From Ascaris suum (lineage: Eukaryota > Nematoda > Chromadorea > Rhabditida > Ascarididae): 64,000 bases of DNA. Positions 40,410-62,027 of the stretch are shown piece after piece; the stretch's first letter is position 1, and every line of letters starts with the position of its first letter. The notes under the pieces are model-generated. The model searched no databases. It was not told where the DNA came from and saw nothing but the letters and a program-made list of their open reading frames with translations. The translations under genes and the position numbers were made by a program. Location of the stretch: assembly GCA_013433145.1 (NCBI GenBank), contig CM024175.1:4014516-4078515 (forward strand), in the 5' to 3' direction.

Positions 40410-41300
40410 CTTTTAAGTGCATTTAATAGAAAATTCTGTGCCATTCGATTGCTTCAAATAAACGAGTTTTATAGGCGGTTTACCTGAAATTTTTCCAAAG
40501 TTTTCAAATAAAATGAGCATTAAGTTGCAACCTAGCAGCGAAGTTTTGAAACGGTCCAGCGAAAACTGCTACGCAACATTCAATGTAACATTTTGCCGAA
40601 CTATCGACCTAGGTCTATTTGCGTCAGCAAGTGTTATATGCATATGACCATCACTGTTGCGGCTTTCACTAAGCGCCGGACACAAGTGGCCATTAATTCA
40701 ACCTTTCGCTGGCATGTGAAATAATGCTTCTTCCATAGCCTGCTACTCGGCTGATTTTTGCTAAAAATTGCGTAAAACCAGCGACACTTTGAGTCGATTG
40801 ATTGAATAGTGGAAAATTTGCCGTCGGAACTGCGCAAGATTCCACAGTAAGCATGCTGCCCCTGATGTTTTGAAGGATGGAAGAATCACTAGTAACTGCC
40901 TATTTAAAGCGATGGAGGAGGGGATCGGGGACACAGAGTGGGGTAAAGCGGGCGTGGCGGGATCGAATAACTTTCAATCTAGGCAGAAAAATCTTTATTT
41001 CAGAGGATCGAAGTCTATCGCAGGCAAAAGCTATCATCATGCACTTTCAATAAAACAAAATGCACTGAATATGACGGACTTGCAAACAAATATATGAGAT
41101 AAATGTATGAGAGAGATATATTGCCGTATAATTGCATAAAGTTTGTTTCTTCAAAGAGTATTTCGATTATGCAATTAAAGTAATGATATTAAATCTTAAT
41201 TCGTAAGCCTAGCATTTAAAGTAATTGGTTAAATGGGACCCTTGGGGTTCTGTTTTCTTCGATGAGCCGATCTCTATTCAAAGAGGAGAACAATTTGTGT

Positions 41301-41363
41301 TTTTGGCATCATTCTTCTCCTAATTATACAAAACTCAATGACGAAGTAATAATGATGCCAAAA
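41301..41363. repeat. inverted repeat, 13 bp arms, 37 bp loop
   Basis: TTTTGGCATCATT at 41301 is exactly complementary to AATGATGCCAAAA at 41351. Confidence 0.8.
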
Positions 41364-42520
41364 TGGCAAATCACAAGAGAATTTTGAAGCGACATCGCAT
41401 AGAAGTAATTAATTTGCTATATACAACGACAACTTTACTGCAACGATTTTATAGCAATTGCATTTCACGCATCATTCTAATTTCCCTCGAACGTCATAAC
41501 TAAACAAGCATAATAATTGAAGATTTAGTGCAAATTTTTTCGAGATCAGTGCTATGCTTTAACGTATGTTCTCTAAAATTTATACAATTCGCAGTAATAT
41601 ATGCAATTTTTTATTCATTAGATATTCTTTCAATTTCTAGTTAGCATCAGTTCTATTGCGCACATAGCACAGGATATCCTATGAAGATATGATGAAAATA
41701 GCGAGGATGGAACGGATATTAAGAGGATAAAATATCTCCACATAGTTGATGTTACGCGCTGCTCGGTTATTTTAGTTTGGCTTAAGCTCAGATAATAATC
41801 AATGAAAAATTATCTGGAAAGGTGGAAACGGAAACTCGACTTCTCCGTTGCATCGCGACAATTTATCATGCAACTATCGCTGAAAAATTCATTGAAGATT
41901 ATCATGCTTTGATGATTTTGCTAAGCACATGGCGTTAACCCCATATTCGTAAAAAATTGTTTTTGGATCATTTGTGGCTGACTGAAAAACAAATCTCATT
42001 TGATAAATTATGATGGATTTTAATGTCAATTGTTTACGTTGAATAAGATTTGTACTAATGCTTCGGCAATATCACATCGGTCAATAGACGTCTCGAATTT
42101 GTGAAATGCAGAAGCAGTCGAAAATTATGATTGTAAAATCGCCGCCCATAATATATGTCTCTATAAACCGTTCATTCATCCAATACTTCTTGTAAATCGA
42201 AGAAATCATATCAAAGCAACCATTCATCTATCAAAGTTTCATTTTCTGACCGAACGAGTAGTAAAATAAAACTCAATGAGTCGTCAGATGTATGCAAACG
42301 TCATTGTATTTCGGGAACACTAACTTTTTTCAATAACTGGTTTCATCAGCGTGAAAGTTAGTATAGTGATTAATGCTGCCAAAATTTCTTTCTCCGGGTT
42401 TAGTGGTTCCGGAGTTGAAACTACAAGGCACCCGGGCAGATTGACTGACTGGCAAGCAACAGGTGAAAAGACATACACGTCCAGGTAGACAGGTCAACCC
42501 CGTAGTAATAATAGCAGAGA

Positions 42521-42541
42521 TTTTTTTTTGGGGGGGGGGGG
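42521..42541. repeat. homopolymer junction T9 then G12
   Basis: Nine T followed directly by twelve G. Confidence 0.9.
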
Positions 42542-43247
42542 AAATATACTCCGGCAGCCAAAAGATTGTTAGCCTAAAAGCTGAATACATAGGCAACTAT
42601 CAAATCACGAAGATTTTGGCTTGTAAACAAAACGCCCACTGATCTGCCGGAGCCTGACAGCTTTTAATCTAGTGGAGAAATATTAAGAAATGGCATGATC
42701 ACAGGTAGTTAGCTAAGTGAAGTACAAACCACACAGTAGGAAAAAGCTTCGGGCTAATTCACTTGTAAAGAGATAATATTGGGAAGTTCAACTAGCTAAA
42801 GTATCAGCAAATATCTTCATTAAAAGACAACACTTATAGCATCATAAATTATCGGCCGTATATATTAACTAAATCGATTCACTAACGAAGAATGCGTAGA
42901 TAAAAGAGTAAGCAAATAGGGCACTTCAATAAAAACAAAATCAGCATAAATTTTCATAAATTGCGGAGTAAAGTTCTTCTTCGAAGCGCTATCAATGTTC
43001 ACGCATCAAAATTGCAATAGTAGTCGAAAAATTGAAAACATTTCATCATATCGCTGAAATCTCCTCGAGAGAATTACGCTAATTGAAATCCTTCAAAGGT
43101 TTGTAGCTCATAAGTCGGAGTCAACAAAGCGTTCAGCATTGTTGCTATGAGTGTTTCCGCTTGCCAAGTTGAGGAAATTCATCTCCGCTGTGTTCAATCA
43201 TATATTCCACGTAGAAAATTTTTGATTTTTGACTCGAAATAGAAGTG

Positions 43248-43278
43248 CACAACGATGATTTCCCTCATCATCGTTGTG
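43248..43278. repeat. perfect hairpin, 12 bp stem, 7 nt loop
   Basis: CACAACGATGAT is followed by TCCCTC-type loop bases and the exact reverse complement ATCATCGTTGTG. Confidence 0.85.
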
Positions 43279-45863
43279 AAATGCTAAAGCAATAAAATTC
43301 TGCATCATTTTCGAGCAAATGACGTCATTGTACTGTGAAATGCGAAAATTTCGAGTTTACAAAGGATTGAATCTCTCTTTAAAGCAATGCCTCCAAATGG
43401 GTCGATATCGTTCATGAAACGAATAACGATTCAATTTATATATGTGAAATAAATGAAACGAAAATAACGGGCACTTTACGCGACCGCACAACTTCATCTA
43501 AGCGGACGTATAAGCATTATGAGGGGACATATATTCGTAATGAATGCTTCGTTGATGAAAGTAACTAAGAAAAGCAGAGGATTCCATTACGTCGCAGATT
43601 TTTGTTGCCATTCTGCAAACACCATACTATATCCTTTTGATGCATTGGCGAACGAAAGACTTTTCTGAGAGTGTATATCGCATTCACAAATGCATTAAAA
43701 CGTTATCTTCGAATCATATCACTTTATCATTACAAACATTAAATAGAACTTGTTGAACTCGTTTTCCCTCTTAGTTAAACAAAGTGGCAATGACCAAACT
43801 TGCCAATAAAGATCTGTTACTCAATGATGTGGCTAATCGAATGGAAAGCTTTAGTTGACATCGTTTTAATGAAAGAAATGCGGTATAGGGAAGCGTGGTA
43901 TAGGGAAGAATGCACATGATTTGAGTCCAGATTGCATATATTATAATGTTTAATTTACGACTGTCTATCCGTTACTTGTTTACTAGCAATAGGTGCGTGC
44001 ACGTTTCGCGCTAAAACGAGTTTATATTATGGCTTAGACTCAAGCGATAAACCCTTTCAATAGTTATTGAAAACCCTACACGCAGATACATGCGAATGCG
44101 CGACCAATATTTCAGCCTTGGCCGACGAATATTTCAGCATTCAGCTGATGTGAAAGCTTTAACCAGTTAAATTGAGTTCTGAATTCGAATTCGTTTGCGG
44201 ACTAAATTTCCGCTGGTCATCAAACAATAAACTCATCAATGCGATGTCAGTTTGGTCTTGGTCTTTGACTGCGCCAAATCCCATAAAATGAGTAGATATT
44301 GTTACAACCTTTAATAATGAAGTTCACATCCTAGCATGCGTTTCCATCGTGGATATGATAGAACTTGAAGAAGATGATAAAACTTTCTTGCCATTTTTAT
44401 AGATGGCATGATGACAAATCAGTCGATTGCGGGTTTGTAAATTATTTATAGATTATTATTTTCACCGCACTAATAAAATGTTGTTTTGTTTCAAGCGGAA
44501 TATTCAAAAATTTGATAGCCATAAATAACACTTAACTGAATAACACTAGCAGCAATAGTAGCAATTTGAAATATTCCTTCCTGCAATTGGTGCAGGTTGA
44601 ACTTGATGAATAGAGGTCAAGCAATTGAACTTTGCAGATTTGAGTGGTCAAGAAACTAGAAAGCCCAATAGGTCCGTAAAGTCATGCTGAACAATAATGT
44701 TTGCTGGAGGATCATGCAGGAAAGGGTTACAGCTCCTATCAGCTCAGGCTGAGTCTGAGTTGTACCGATTACTGTAAAAGAGCAGGACGAGCACTTCATC
44801 CTGTAAAACATCCAGCTATTCCTTCTTCGACCAGAAAAAAGATATTGCTTTCGGGGCGGTCATTTATTCAGTCTACATAATCCTTATAATTTAAAGTTTG
44901 ATTCGTCTCCAGTCCTCTGAAGAAACGGACTGTCCAATGAGTTGGGCGAGAAAGTTAAGACAAATCTTTAATTCATTCACTCTCATCAATTCGCTTTAGG
45001 ACTCAAGTGTTAGCGATTCAGGCAACGAAATCGTTTAAAAAATAAGTGTGATATAAACTTTGTGAGTTTTTAGCCTTTAGATATCCGAAGAATTTTTCTT
45101 CATCAAAAATGACTCTAAATTCTTTTTATCTATGGATTGGAGATAAAATACTTTAGAAGTTGAAAGGTTTATTGGCGTTCACAAAACGGAGACATTTCGT
45201 TGCGATATATCTGTTGGCAGCGGTTTTCTGCAATTCACGGCTTAAAAATTTCGTCGCAACAATTCTCTCAGTTCCTTGAATTGACTAATAGCCTTCGCTT
45301 ATTAAGTTTTTCAGATCCTTGATAAGAGCCTCAAAGCCTGCTATTCTCTCTATCACTATGGAACGCTTTGAAAAAAAAGGAACAAGCACCTAATAAACTT
45401 ATCATTTTAGAGGTGAGAATAATTCATAAAACTACCTGAGAGGACAACCAGAAGATCAATTTTTTTTTCTGCACTTGAGTGCAATTTTTGCTCAGTTATG
45501 CATCATCGCATTATAAAATGAAAAATCATCGTAAATTCTGATGAGATTTAAAGAATTATAATTGAAAAAATTGAAGATGTACATAATGGCGAACGTCGGT
45601 AGAGCAATTCACTTGAGAAATCTCAGATTCGATTAATCGCCACTTAATGAGAAATTTCGATGTCCATCGACTTATCCACTGATTGCAACAGTTTGATCGA
45701 ATTGTAGAACTCTTTTGTGAAGCAATTTTATACATTAGAATTTACAAAAAATCCAAATTGCACTTTTGTGATGTTGCAACTTTCATGCAAATATAAACTG
45801 ATGTTTGTGATGATGGTGGAGCGATTTTTTTGTTAAAAATATGCGCATTCTTCCCTCCTCCAG

Positions 45864-46121
45864 ATAGACAAAACTCCACCATTTACTATAAATGAACGTC
45901 TCCGTTTCATTAATAATGAGCACGAAAAGTCCTTGGATAGAATTACTATCTTGCATACCTTTATCGATCATCAACAAATTTCGAGAATAGAAATATTGAA
46001 GGCGGATGAATGTCATTTGCAACATTTTCAAGTTTCAGCAGATTCAATACTTTCAACATTTGCCAATGCAGTGGGCAAAATATTCTCCATCATCATTACA
46101 TGGCTATCGGGAGGATGGTAA
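45864..46121 (+). CDS. unassigned terminal exon, 85 codons, ends in a hydrophobic segment
   Basis: A very good acceptor (ttcttccctcctccag) opens a phase 0 frame: IDKTPPFTINERLRFINNE, LDRITILHTFIDHQQIS, ADECHLQHFQVSADSIL and STFANAVGKIFSIIITWLSG, then GW and TAA at 46119-46121. A possible donor (GGATG|gtaatt) overlaps the stop. The last 20 residues could be a membrane span. No upstream exon with outgoing phase 0 was identified and no family is recognised. Confidence 0.45.
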   Translation: MDKTPPFTINERLRFINNEHEKSLDRITILHTFIDHQQISRIEILKADECHLQHFQVSADSILSTFANAVGKIFSIIITWLSGGW

Positions 46122-47907
46122 TTTCTGTATCCTGAGAGATTTTCCATGTCCCTCACATCAGACGATCGTTTGCCTTAAGCAGATACGCTGATCTACAAGA
46201 GAATGAGACATCCTCTGATTACATAATAATGATGTTGTAAGTGGGATGTTATTGAAAATTGGTAGATGGAATGAATGTCACCTATATTAGTTTAACAGAA
46301 ATTCCTTGAAATATCTCCCGCACCTGGTAATCTCTACTGGATGTGCACTAGGAAAACAACGTCCAACATGCTCATAATAGCACTTTTTCAAAACTTCACA
46401 TAGTTGTCATATAGGAACGATTAACAGTGAAGAGGAAAAACAATTAAGGAATAATCTTTGATTGTCAGAAGAATCGGAAAGAATTTCTGAACGCTCCGAA
46501 ACTCTTTACAAGCGATTGTGAGTGCCTTCACTGACTTAGAAAAATGGTATTCTCGCCATTTCAGCTCTATGGAAGCCTGATTTTTGGTGATGGAATCAAG
46601 TAAACATACTGCGAGTTGATCAGATTTGAGAAGAAATTGTGACAGATGTAGAAGCTATGTAAGGGACGCAATGAAAAGATATTTGCTTACATCTGAGCTC
46701 ATAAAGTTATCATCAGAGACATTTCCAGGCAAAAAAATCTTTTTCAGCGAGCAATTTTAAAACGAACGGAATAATGTATAGGAGAGGAATCTATCAAGCG
46801 TCGATTATGCAGCAACGGGCAAATAGCGGCAGGTGTTTTATATTTTGTCACTTTCTCAGAAAACAAGGAAAAGATATCGTTGGCATTTTGTAATCGAGTT
46901 GATCACCTGCTTTTAGAGAAAATGACTAGAAACAGCTGCATTCAGCAATCATATGACAAACCTATCATGAATTTGTTAAAGAAAATTTGCTGACACAAAT
47001 ATGTGTTGCCTAGACCCATAACTAGCGAATGAGAAGGCTAAGGAAACACTATCCGTTTCGTGCCGATTCGAATGATGCACATTCGATAATGAGGAGGAAA
47101 TTTGAATCTGCTCAGGAAGCCCCCCCCCCCCCCCGTTTCCATTACAATCACCCATGCAAAATTCGAGTGGATTGTGATGCAAAATGGGCTTCCATGAATG
47201 ACCGAACAGCTTTCCCTATTATCAGTGACATTTCGAACAAACAATCGAATGTGTTTCGGAAAAACAGAGATTTAAAATTTATGTTCCTCTGAAGGCTTGC
47301 TCGGCAGTTACATCAATCAAGAGTGCACACTCATAGTAAAGTCCCATTATGAAGGCAAATTTAATATCACAACAACGAAATACTCTCTCGACCCATAATA
47401 CAAATACATTTCGGCGATGTTGCAAATCATTAGAATAAGAGAGTTGTAAGTAATCTGCATTTCATCGATCAATTTTTCGAAATGAATATTGCCTCTCATG
47501 AACTCATCATAATCGTATTCGCGACGGTACTTTCACGTCGCTCATTTGTGACATCATTATTGTCTCTCCCTTACCAAAAATGACTTTTATGGCACTAGCC
47601 AAACTGTGGTATAAAAATGCATTAATTTGTATACATTAGGTGAAGGATAGGCAAAATTTAGGGGTCTGAATGAGGAAACACAAGCGAATGGCCGCATCTT
47701 CGCATTCTTTCATCCCTCTCAACTCCCTCGGAAATGACCCTTATGCTTCCTCGTTAGACTTGAGTATCTTATGTCACCCGCCTACGAAACGAGTTGATTA
47801 CATATCCGCGAGCATCGCAATCGAACATCGACAGAAGGATAGAGTTTTGTGAGTTAAAGTTATTATTAAGGCATCAGAAGAAATTCGACGGACGAGCGAA
47901 CGATTGA
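46122..47907. other. stretch without a supportable gene
   Basis: AT-rich; contains C15 at 47120-47134. The plus-strand frame 47029-47292 runs through the C-tract and has no supporting splice sites. Confidence 0.4.
47120..47134. repeat. C15 homopolymer
   Basis: Fifteen consecutive C. Confidence 0.9.
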
Positions 47908-56207
<8,300 letters not shown>

Positions 56208-57861
56208 CTGTAAGGATATTGGAATAGATATTGCTAAGATAGACGATTTCAATTCCATTTGAGTGAATGTGAACAATTTTGTCAAGTGACATGCGTTGCA
56301 ATAATTCCAGCTAGCCATTGCAATTACCGCACAAAACATTGACAATACTATGGCTTCAAATGATCGCAACGAGAATTCAACGCTGCTATCTATAGAGAGA
56401 ATTTTTGAAATTCTTTGCCTACATATTCGGACTTTGAAGCAATAAAAATGATAGAGTGAACAATATATATTCTCATTTGCATACTTGTCGCCTATGGACG
56501 TTATATTAGCCTCTTATCCGTTTGCCCCCAATTAATATTTGTTTGGTGGCTTCAGTTCGTCGATGACGGAGGACTGAAATTGGGCAATTGGACGGCTTCA
56601 ACATATTCCATAACTCCTATATCAGATTCTCGATTGAGGGGAGCAGCTGAACCACAAATAATATATGCATCATTTCGCACAATTTATTCACTAGTTAACC
56701 GTGGCAGAAACATTCCGGACCCAATTCATCTGTTGTAAGTCAGCGATAAGAATCTGCGCACAATTTCATAGAAGAATTTCGCTAGTGTCATTGTGACGGT
56801 CGATCATGCATACCCCATATGTTCATGCCACTGACCGAAAGCAGAAACGTGAATAAATCCAAATTTCTCATTCGTTTGCGTAACAGAACATTGCTTCTCA
56901 TTAATATTCTGCATCTTCTATACCTATGAAAGTGTTAGCCACGAATTGTCCATCAAACATACTTTCTTTGCTTCTAATTCAGTTTTTAATTTCGTGAAAA
57001 AAAGCTTCCGCAATTTACATGCTTAAAAAACAAACGCTCTTACATTCCTACGACAGATAATAGCACTTTTCAAAACGTGTTAGCATTGATTAGAAGTTAC
57101 TGACCCGGTGAATGCAATTTGTGAAAGTACACATTTTGCCAGATCCTTTCGCAAGTTTCTCCTCTTGTTTCTTTAATCCTTGATGAGATTACTCTCTATG
57201 CGCTAAGAGACTCAATCGCTACTATATGAGTGGGACACCAAAATAAGCAATCAAACCAAACATGATATGCAAATCAACCTATACAGAAAATCTCAATTCA
57301 GATTATTTAAAACAGGAACCACATAAAACCAAATCGGCATCGGATATGAGGATGACAGAAAAACTGAGGTCCATCGATTGTAATGTGTTCGACAACGTAA
57401 ACGATTTCATGAATGAGTGAAAGCAATCCATGCAATGATGAGTACATTTGAGAAAACGAGCATTATATGCAAATCTACGCGGCGGTGAAATTTAAATTTG
57501 TCTGCAAAGTTGATACGATAGGAAAATTGCTTGACTTCGAAAGTCTAATGAAGAATAATCGCTAGTAAATTCACAGAATTATTGCAAGCGGTGCGTTGAA
57601 GTTATGGGCAATGAAAGATTTGTTGCCTAATCCGACTGAGATAAGGTGATTTCTCGCGATCGATAAGTAGAAGTCATCACGACATGATGACGAATAACCT
57701 CTTGGTACCGAAGCATTTCTTGACAGTCGAATTCTTTTGTAGAGAACGCAGCTGCCAAAAACGAATTCTTGGAAATCTCTTCATATAAGGGCGAGAAAAT
57801 AAGGAGTGAATAAGTGCGAGTGAATCAGAAATGGAGTTGACGTGATTGAGTGACAACTTAC

Positions 57862-58113
57862 CACAACACAGGAGCATTGATTGGAGTGCTCGGGGACGAT
57901 AAGGTAATTAAGTGCTCCGATGCGGAGCCGTTTGATGACAATCGAATGAGGCGAGGCGTGTTTCACAGGAACATATCGACTCGATTCGCTTGCAGCTGTA
58001 TCGATGCACTGTCCTTCTGTTGACGAGGAACGCCCACCGTACTGTTCATTCATGTGCAAATCGCCCTTTTCAATCACATTGGCATATGACAACAAATGTA
58101 ATGCACATTTCAT
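57862..58113 (-). CDS. candidate 5' exon, frame unresolved
   Basis: A strong donor (GTTGTG|gtaagt) ends this stretch. One open frame from ATG 58113 reads MKCALHLLSYANVIEKGDLH, later SIVIKRLRIGALNYLIVPE and ends QCSCVV in phase 0. Another frame from ATG 57877 reads MLLCC and ends in phase 1, which is the phase required by the exon at 56207. Which frame is used, and whether the exon belongs to the downstream cysteine-rich gene, cannot be settled from sequence. Confidence 0.35.
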
Positions 58114-60223
58114 TTTCTAGATTCAACTCCATGTAAGATTATCGTTTTTATACGCATTATACGCATATATTTATACGCATTTAAGTTTTTAAATATTTAT
58201 ATTGCATTACGTTTGTGTTATGCGTGAAATGAGTACTTGCGAAGTGTTTTAGAGCAGCTGCCAAGTGAAGGACTTCCAGTTAATATGCCTGAAATTTTCA
58301 CCAGTTTGGAGAGCGAATCTATACCTTCCATCGATGAATGCAAAAACAGTTGTAACAGTTGAAATGCTAGGCTTTATGAACTCGTCACTTTATGTTTCAA
58401 GAATCACTTAAAAACCTCATTTTTCAGCATTTTTTTTTTTGGCGGAATATATGAATGAAATTATTATGAAAGAAGAATCGTCGAGTGTATCATCGAAGAG
58501 ATTGTTCGACAACGATATCTTCGTATCCCATATGATCGCGGTTTTGCATAGAGTACAGCAATAGATTTACGATTTGCTGAATTGGTTTTATCTCTTCCAT
58601 GCGTTGTCCGATAAGCGTTAGAAATATCTTACTACGAAAAATTACTTTTTTGTTTTTTCTCTTTTCATACGATATCTCCTATCTTGTTTTCTCTCATTCA
58701 GTGTTTTCTCATTTTTACAACTTAGTTGTTCGCATGAAATTAATTTTTTTTACTCGCTTTATGCTGAATGACTTTGATTAACAAAGTAAACAGTGAGTCA
58801 ATTATTTGATGCATTGAAAGCGCCAAATGTTGTTCATGCGACTCGAAGGCAAACTTTAGAGAAGGCGTTTCGAGACTATGGGCTCATATCAATTCAAGCA
58901 TTTTTCCCAGTGTCTATTACGAGAATCACGAATGCAACTCTTATGTAATTTTGTTTTTTAGGCAACTCCAGCACAGTTGTTTTCTCAGCATGCATAATAT
59001 CCGCATGTCTGTTGTTGCACGAAGGCACTGTTGACATTGTGAGAGTAGCTTGGAGCTTGAACAAACACCTTTTAAGGTGCTCGAAAAAAAGAGAACATTT
59101 GAAGTGTTCGATTCTTAGATGAAGACTTTTGCAAAAAAAAAGCGCTAAAGAAAGCAAACTAATTCGAAAACAAATAAGGAGAAGAGAAATTCTTGTTTAA
59201 AACAGAAATTCTTGTTTATTCTCAGCAAGTTCATCCCGAATATTCCATTTGTGAATTCCTATTCAATTATACTTAAGAATGCATTATTTAGCATTCGCGG
59301 CATACTTTTGTAATCTTCTACTTCTAAAGACCATTAGGACAATATGACGTTTGCATGATGCAAATGTGTCTATGTATATTTTCCTAGCTAATCTAATGCG
59401 TTAAATACTAGAATTTTTTCTTCAAGCATAGAACTTGATAGCTACGACGTATGTCTTAAGAACGCATCGTTCACGAAAAATTTCGTTGATCCATTAGATT
59501 CGATAGCAGTTATAGTTATTCTTATGTTCCGAAATATTTACATTCATTTTCAACAAGTCTGATTTTTTTTTTTTTCATCATCTTCAGAGCAATTCGTGCA
59601 GGTGATCATACCATTGCAAATGTAAATTCATCAGCGTATAAGAATTTATTATTTTTTGATATTTCATTCGATGACCTGTCCACTTAACGGACTTGCTAAA
59701 ATGTGCACCGTGGCAGTTCGTTCGGTACTTTATCTCGTCCGTTTATTTTTCGTTGCCAATTTATTGGATTCGTCGATCTGCAGATCAGCACAAATGCGCT
59801 TTGTGCCAGCTGCTCTAGTCTATCACTTTCGTGTTTGTTTTCAAGCACTAAGAAGTAAAATGCAGATTATGGCAATCTTCGTGATACGATTTTCGATTCG
59901 TTATTTTCGTCACACTGATAGCGCTGGAAAGCCATGTTCGCACGATCATTAGCCGAGAAACAAGGAATTCGCTTTGGTTTGCAAGCAACTCCATTGCAGA
60001 ATGCTTTCGAATCGGAAACTTTCTGTAAATGATGCATATATGCTATTGCGCGTCCTCAGATGTCGGTGGTCATGTTATGGTGACGCATACATTTAACTGC
60101 TAAAGCCGACTTCGTTTACAAGCTGAAACTACTCAGTATGCTGACGGGCATGGTAAGTATATATGTGTGGATCGCACACATTCGTAAGTCACGAACAACC
60201 TGTGAGCACTATAGTGTGCTCAG

Positions 60224-61104
60224 GCAAAAAAGTACAAAAGCGCACAGACCTGACTCAAAAGATATGCCACAATTCGGCATTTAGTATCACAATGGACAGT
60301 GCCGTTACCAGTGGTCTCTGGTACTGCAGCGTCGTCTTCGCCGAGAGTCGACAGCTGCACTCATTCATCGATGAGAGTGTACTGCTCCTTGAAATGCGTG
60401 ACTCATTGGGCATGGTATGCGCGATATGTGCGCAAACAGGACATACTGGACCAACACTGTTCACCATATTACTGAGGCGTGACAACGTTTGGGCAATTTT
60501 ACTTAGCCTTATAGGGTAACTTGGCTGACCCATCATGTCCAAACATTCCCAGCCGTATAGGTAGAAAAGGCTGTGAGAGGTAATTGCACTCCTTTCGGTT
60601 CAACTCGCGGTCGAATGAGCATCATCGTCCCTCCATAGTATCTGCAAACTCAAAAAGGTTATCAAATTTTAGAAGCTCGAGGAATATGTTAGGCTGATTG
60701 ATAGCGATGAAAGAAATTCCCTCGTTTTTGCTGTCGAATGCACCGTTTTGGAAATAAGCGATTCAAAATGTCGAGAGGCTGACGATCGCTGCCTGAAAAG
60801 TTTACCGAGTAAGGTTCTCACATCTCTTTGAAGTTATCCCTTAGACGCTTTGCTGTTAAAAACTCCATTATATCTCTGTTCATAAAGACTCTAAACGCTG
60901 ATTGCGACGAACGTTGGCTAAGCGACGTCGAAACAACGTTTCAAGTAATGATATACATTTTTACGAAATAATGTATGCAGGGCAATAACAGCCGACTACT
61001 TAGAAGAATGCGGCTATCAGATTTATGATAGGACGTGCAGCTTTCATGCCATGAACACAGTATTTAAATTGCAAGTGGAGCTGAATCTGGAACCGAGCTC
61101 ATAG
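60224..61104 (+). CDS. 3' part of a plus-strand gene: penultimate and terminal exons
   Basis: Exon 60224-60515 (acceptor gtgtgctcag, phase 1 to 2, donor gtaact) joins exon 60981-61104 (acceptor atgtatgcag, stop TAG). The product reads KKVQKRTDLTQKICHNSAF, SITMDSAVTSGLWYCSVVF, SFIDESVLLLEMRDSLG, QTGHTGPTLFTILLRRDNVW and AILLSLIG, then AITADYLEECGYQIYDRTC and ends LNLEPSS. The G-L-W-Y-C turn followed by S-V-L-L-L-E is reminiscent of the last strands of an Ig fold, but the first half of such a domain is not seen. A micro-exon ending at donor gtaagt (60151) has the right outgoing phase and may be the preceding exon. A poly(A) signal follows. No confident family. Confidence 0.55.
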
Positions 61105-61247
61105 ACACATATGCCTTCCCTCACTTCCTCCACCACTCTTGTCCTCTCAACACCTACTTTCTGCCGCAGCTTTGCATCTCAACTAAGCAGAAATTCTCGT
61201 ACTTTGATGTTTAAACGAGATTTGTCAGTTGTAAACTCTACATGATG

Positions 61248-61253
61248 AATAAA
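61248..61253 (+). terminator. poly(A) signal AATAAA after the 60981-61104 terminal exon
   Basis: AATAAA lies 144 nt after the TAG stop, in a stretch with a pyrimidine-rich 3' UTR feel. It supports a transcript end on the plus strand here. Confidence 0.55.
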
Positions 61254-61912
61254 CTCTTAATCTGTGTTTCTTAGGCGTTTCAGATGATCAGAAGCATCGA
61301 TTTATGACCTAAATGTGTAACAGTATATATAGGCATATTACTGCTCCTCATAAATTGTAGCTTCGCTGAATCGACCATTAATTAGCATTTCTGAGGAATT
61401 TGTTGAAAATGGTTTCTTAACTGTCTATTGTCGTATTTTGTATTTGCACAATCGAAGAGTGAGTAAATGTTTAAAAAATGTGAGAATATGCATTTCATTT
61501 TTGGAAATTACAAGACCAGTTATCACACGAAAAAGCACTATCAAAATATTAGAGATTTGAGCAGCATGAAACAAGTTAGATATCAAGTGGTTATGGCAAT
61601 AAAACGGATTCAACATTTCTTCATTTTTGATAATGTTTCGTGTAACAGCTGAGGTGTATGCTCCGGCTAGCACATGGTTGATTTAAAGCGTCATTTATTA
61701 CCTCTTTGCACAAATGCAATCAATCTGCTATTGGTGGTTCGAATCGTCGAGAAGATACGAGAAAAATATCGACGATTATTTAAGCGTTGTTTTCTCATAT
61801 CAACTTTAATCCAGTAATTTTATATCATAATCGTAGATTGTATGTGCCGCATAAATTCAATTGACCCAACCGACAGGACACAATGTGTACGGCAAAGATC
61901 ATTGCATTGCAG

Positions 61913-62027
61913 AACACAGCTTTATGCATGTATCATCTATGCCGCAATCGTTGCTTATGTATACGATCCTGCACGTCCTGGGACCAATAGTTTTCGCACA
62001 TTCAGGGATGCCAGTAACGAGAAGTAG
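61913..62027 (+). CDS. candidate alternative terminal exon with a membrane-like segment
   Basis: After acceptor cattgcag the frame (incoming phase 2) reads TQLYACIIYAAIVAYVYDPA then RPGTNSFRTFRDASNEK and TAG. The first part is hydrophobic enough for a membrane span and the tail is polar. The incoming phase equals that of the exon at 60981, so the 60224-60515 exon could splice to either. It could equally be the end of a separate gene or a chance frame of 37 codons. Confidence 0.35.

Larger units (their letters stand above)
40410..45863. other. long stretch without a supportable gene
   Basis: AT-rich, with two small hairpins (41301-41363, 43248-43278), a T9G12 run (42521-42541) and a GC-richer segment at about 44690-44900. 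Some of it may be promoter or 5' region of the peptide gene. Confidence 0.4.

Noticed and set aside
47029..47292. 87-residue plus-strand frame with CKIRVDCDAKW
   Set aside because: It depends on reading through a C15 homopolymer and has no splice or start support.
61733..61745. GGTTCGAATCG resembling a tRNA B box
   Set aside because: No A box, acceptor stem or anticodon arm at the right distance.
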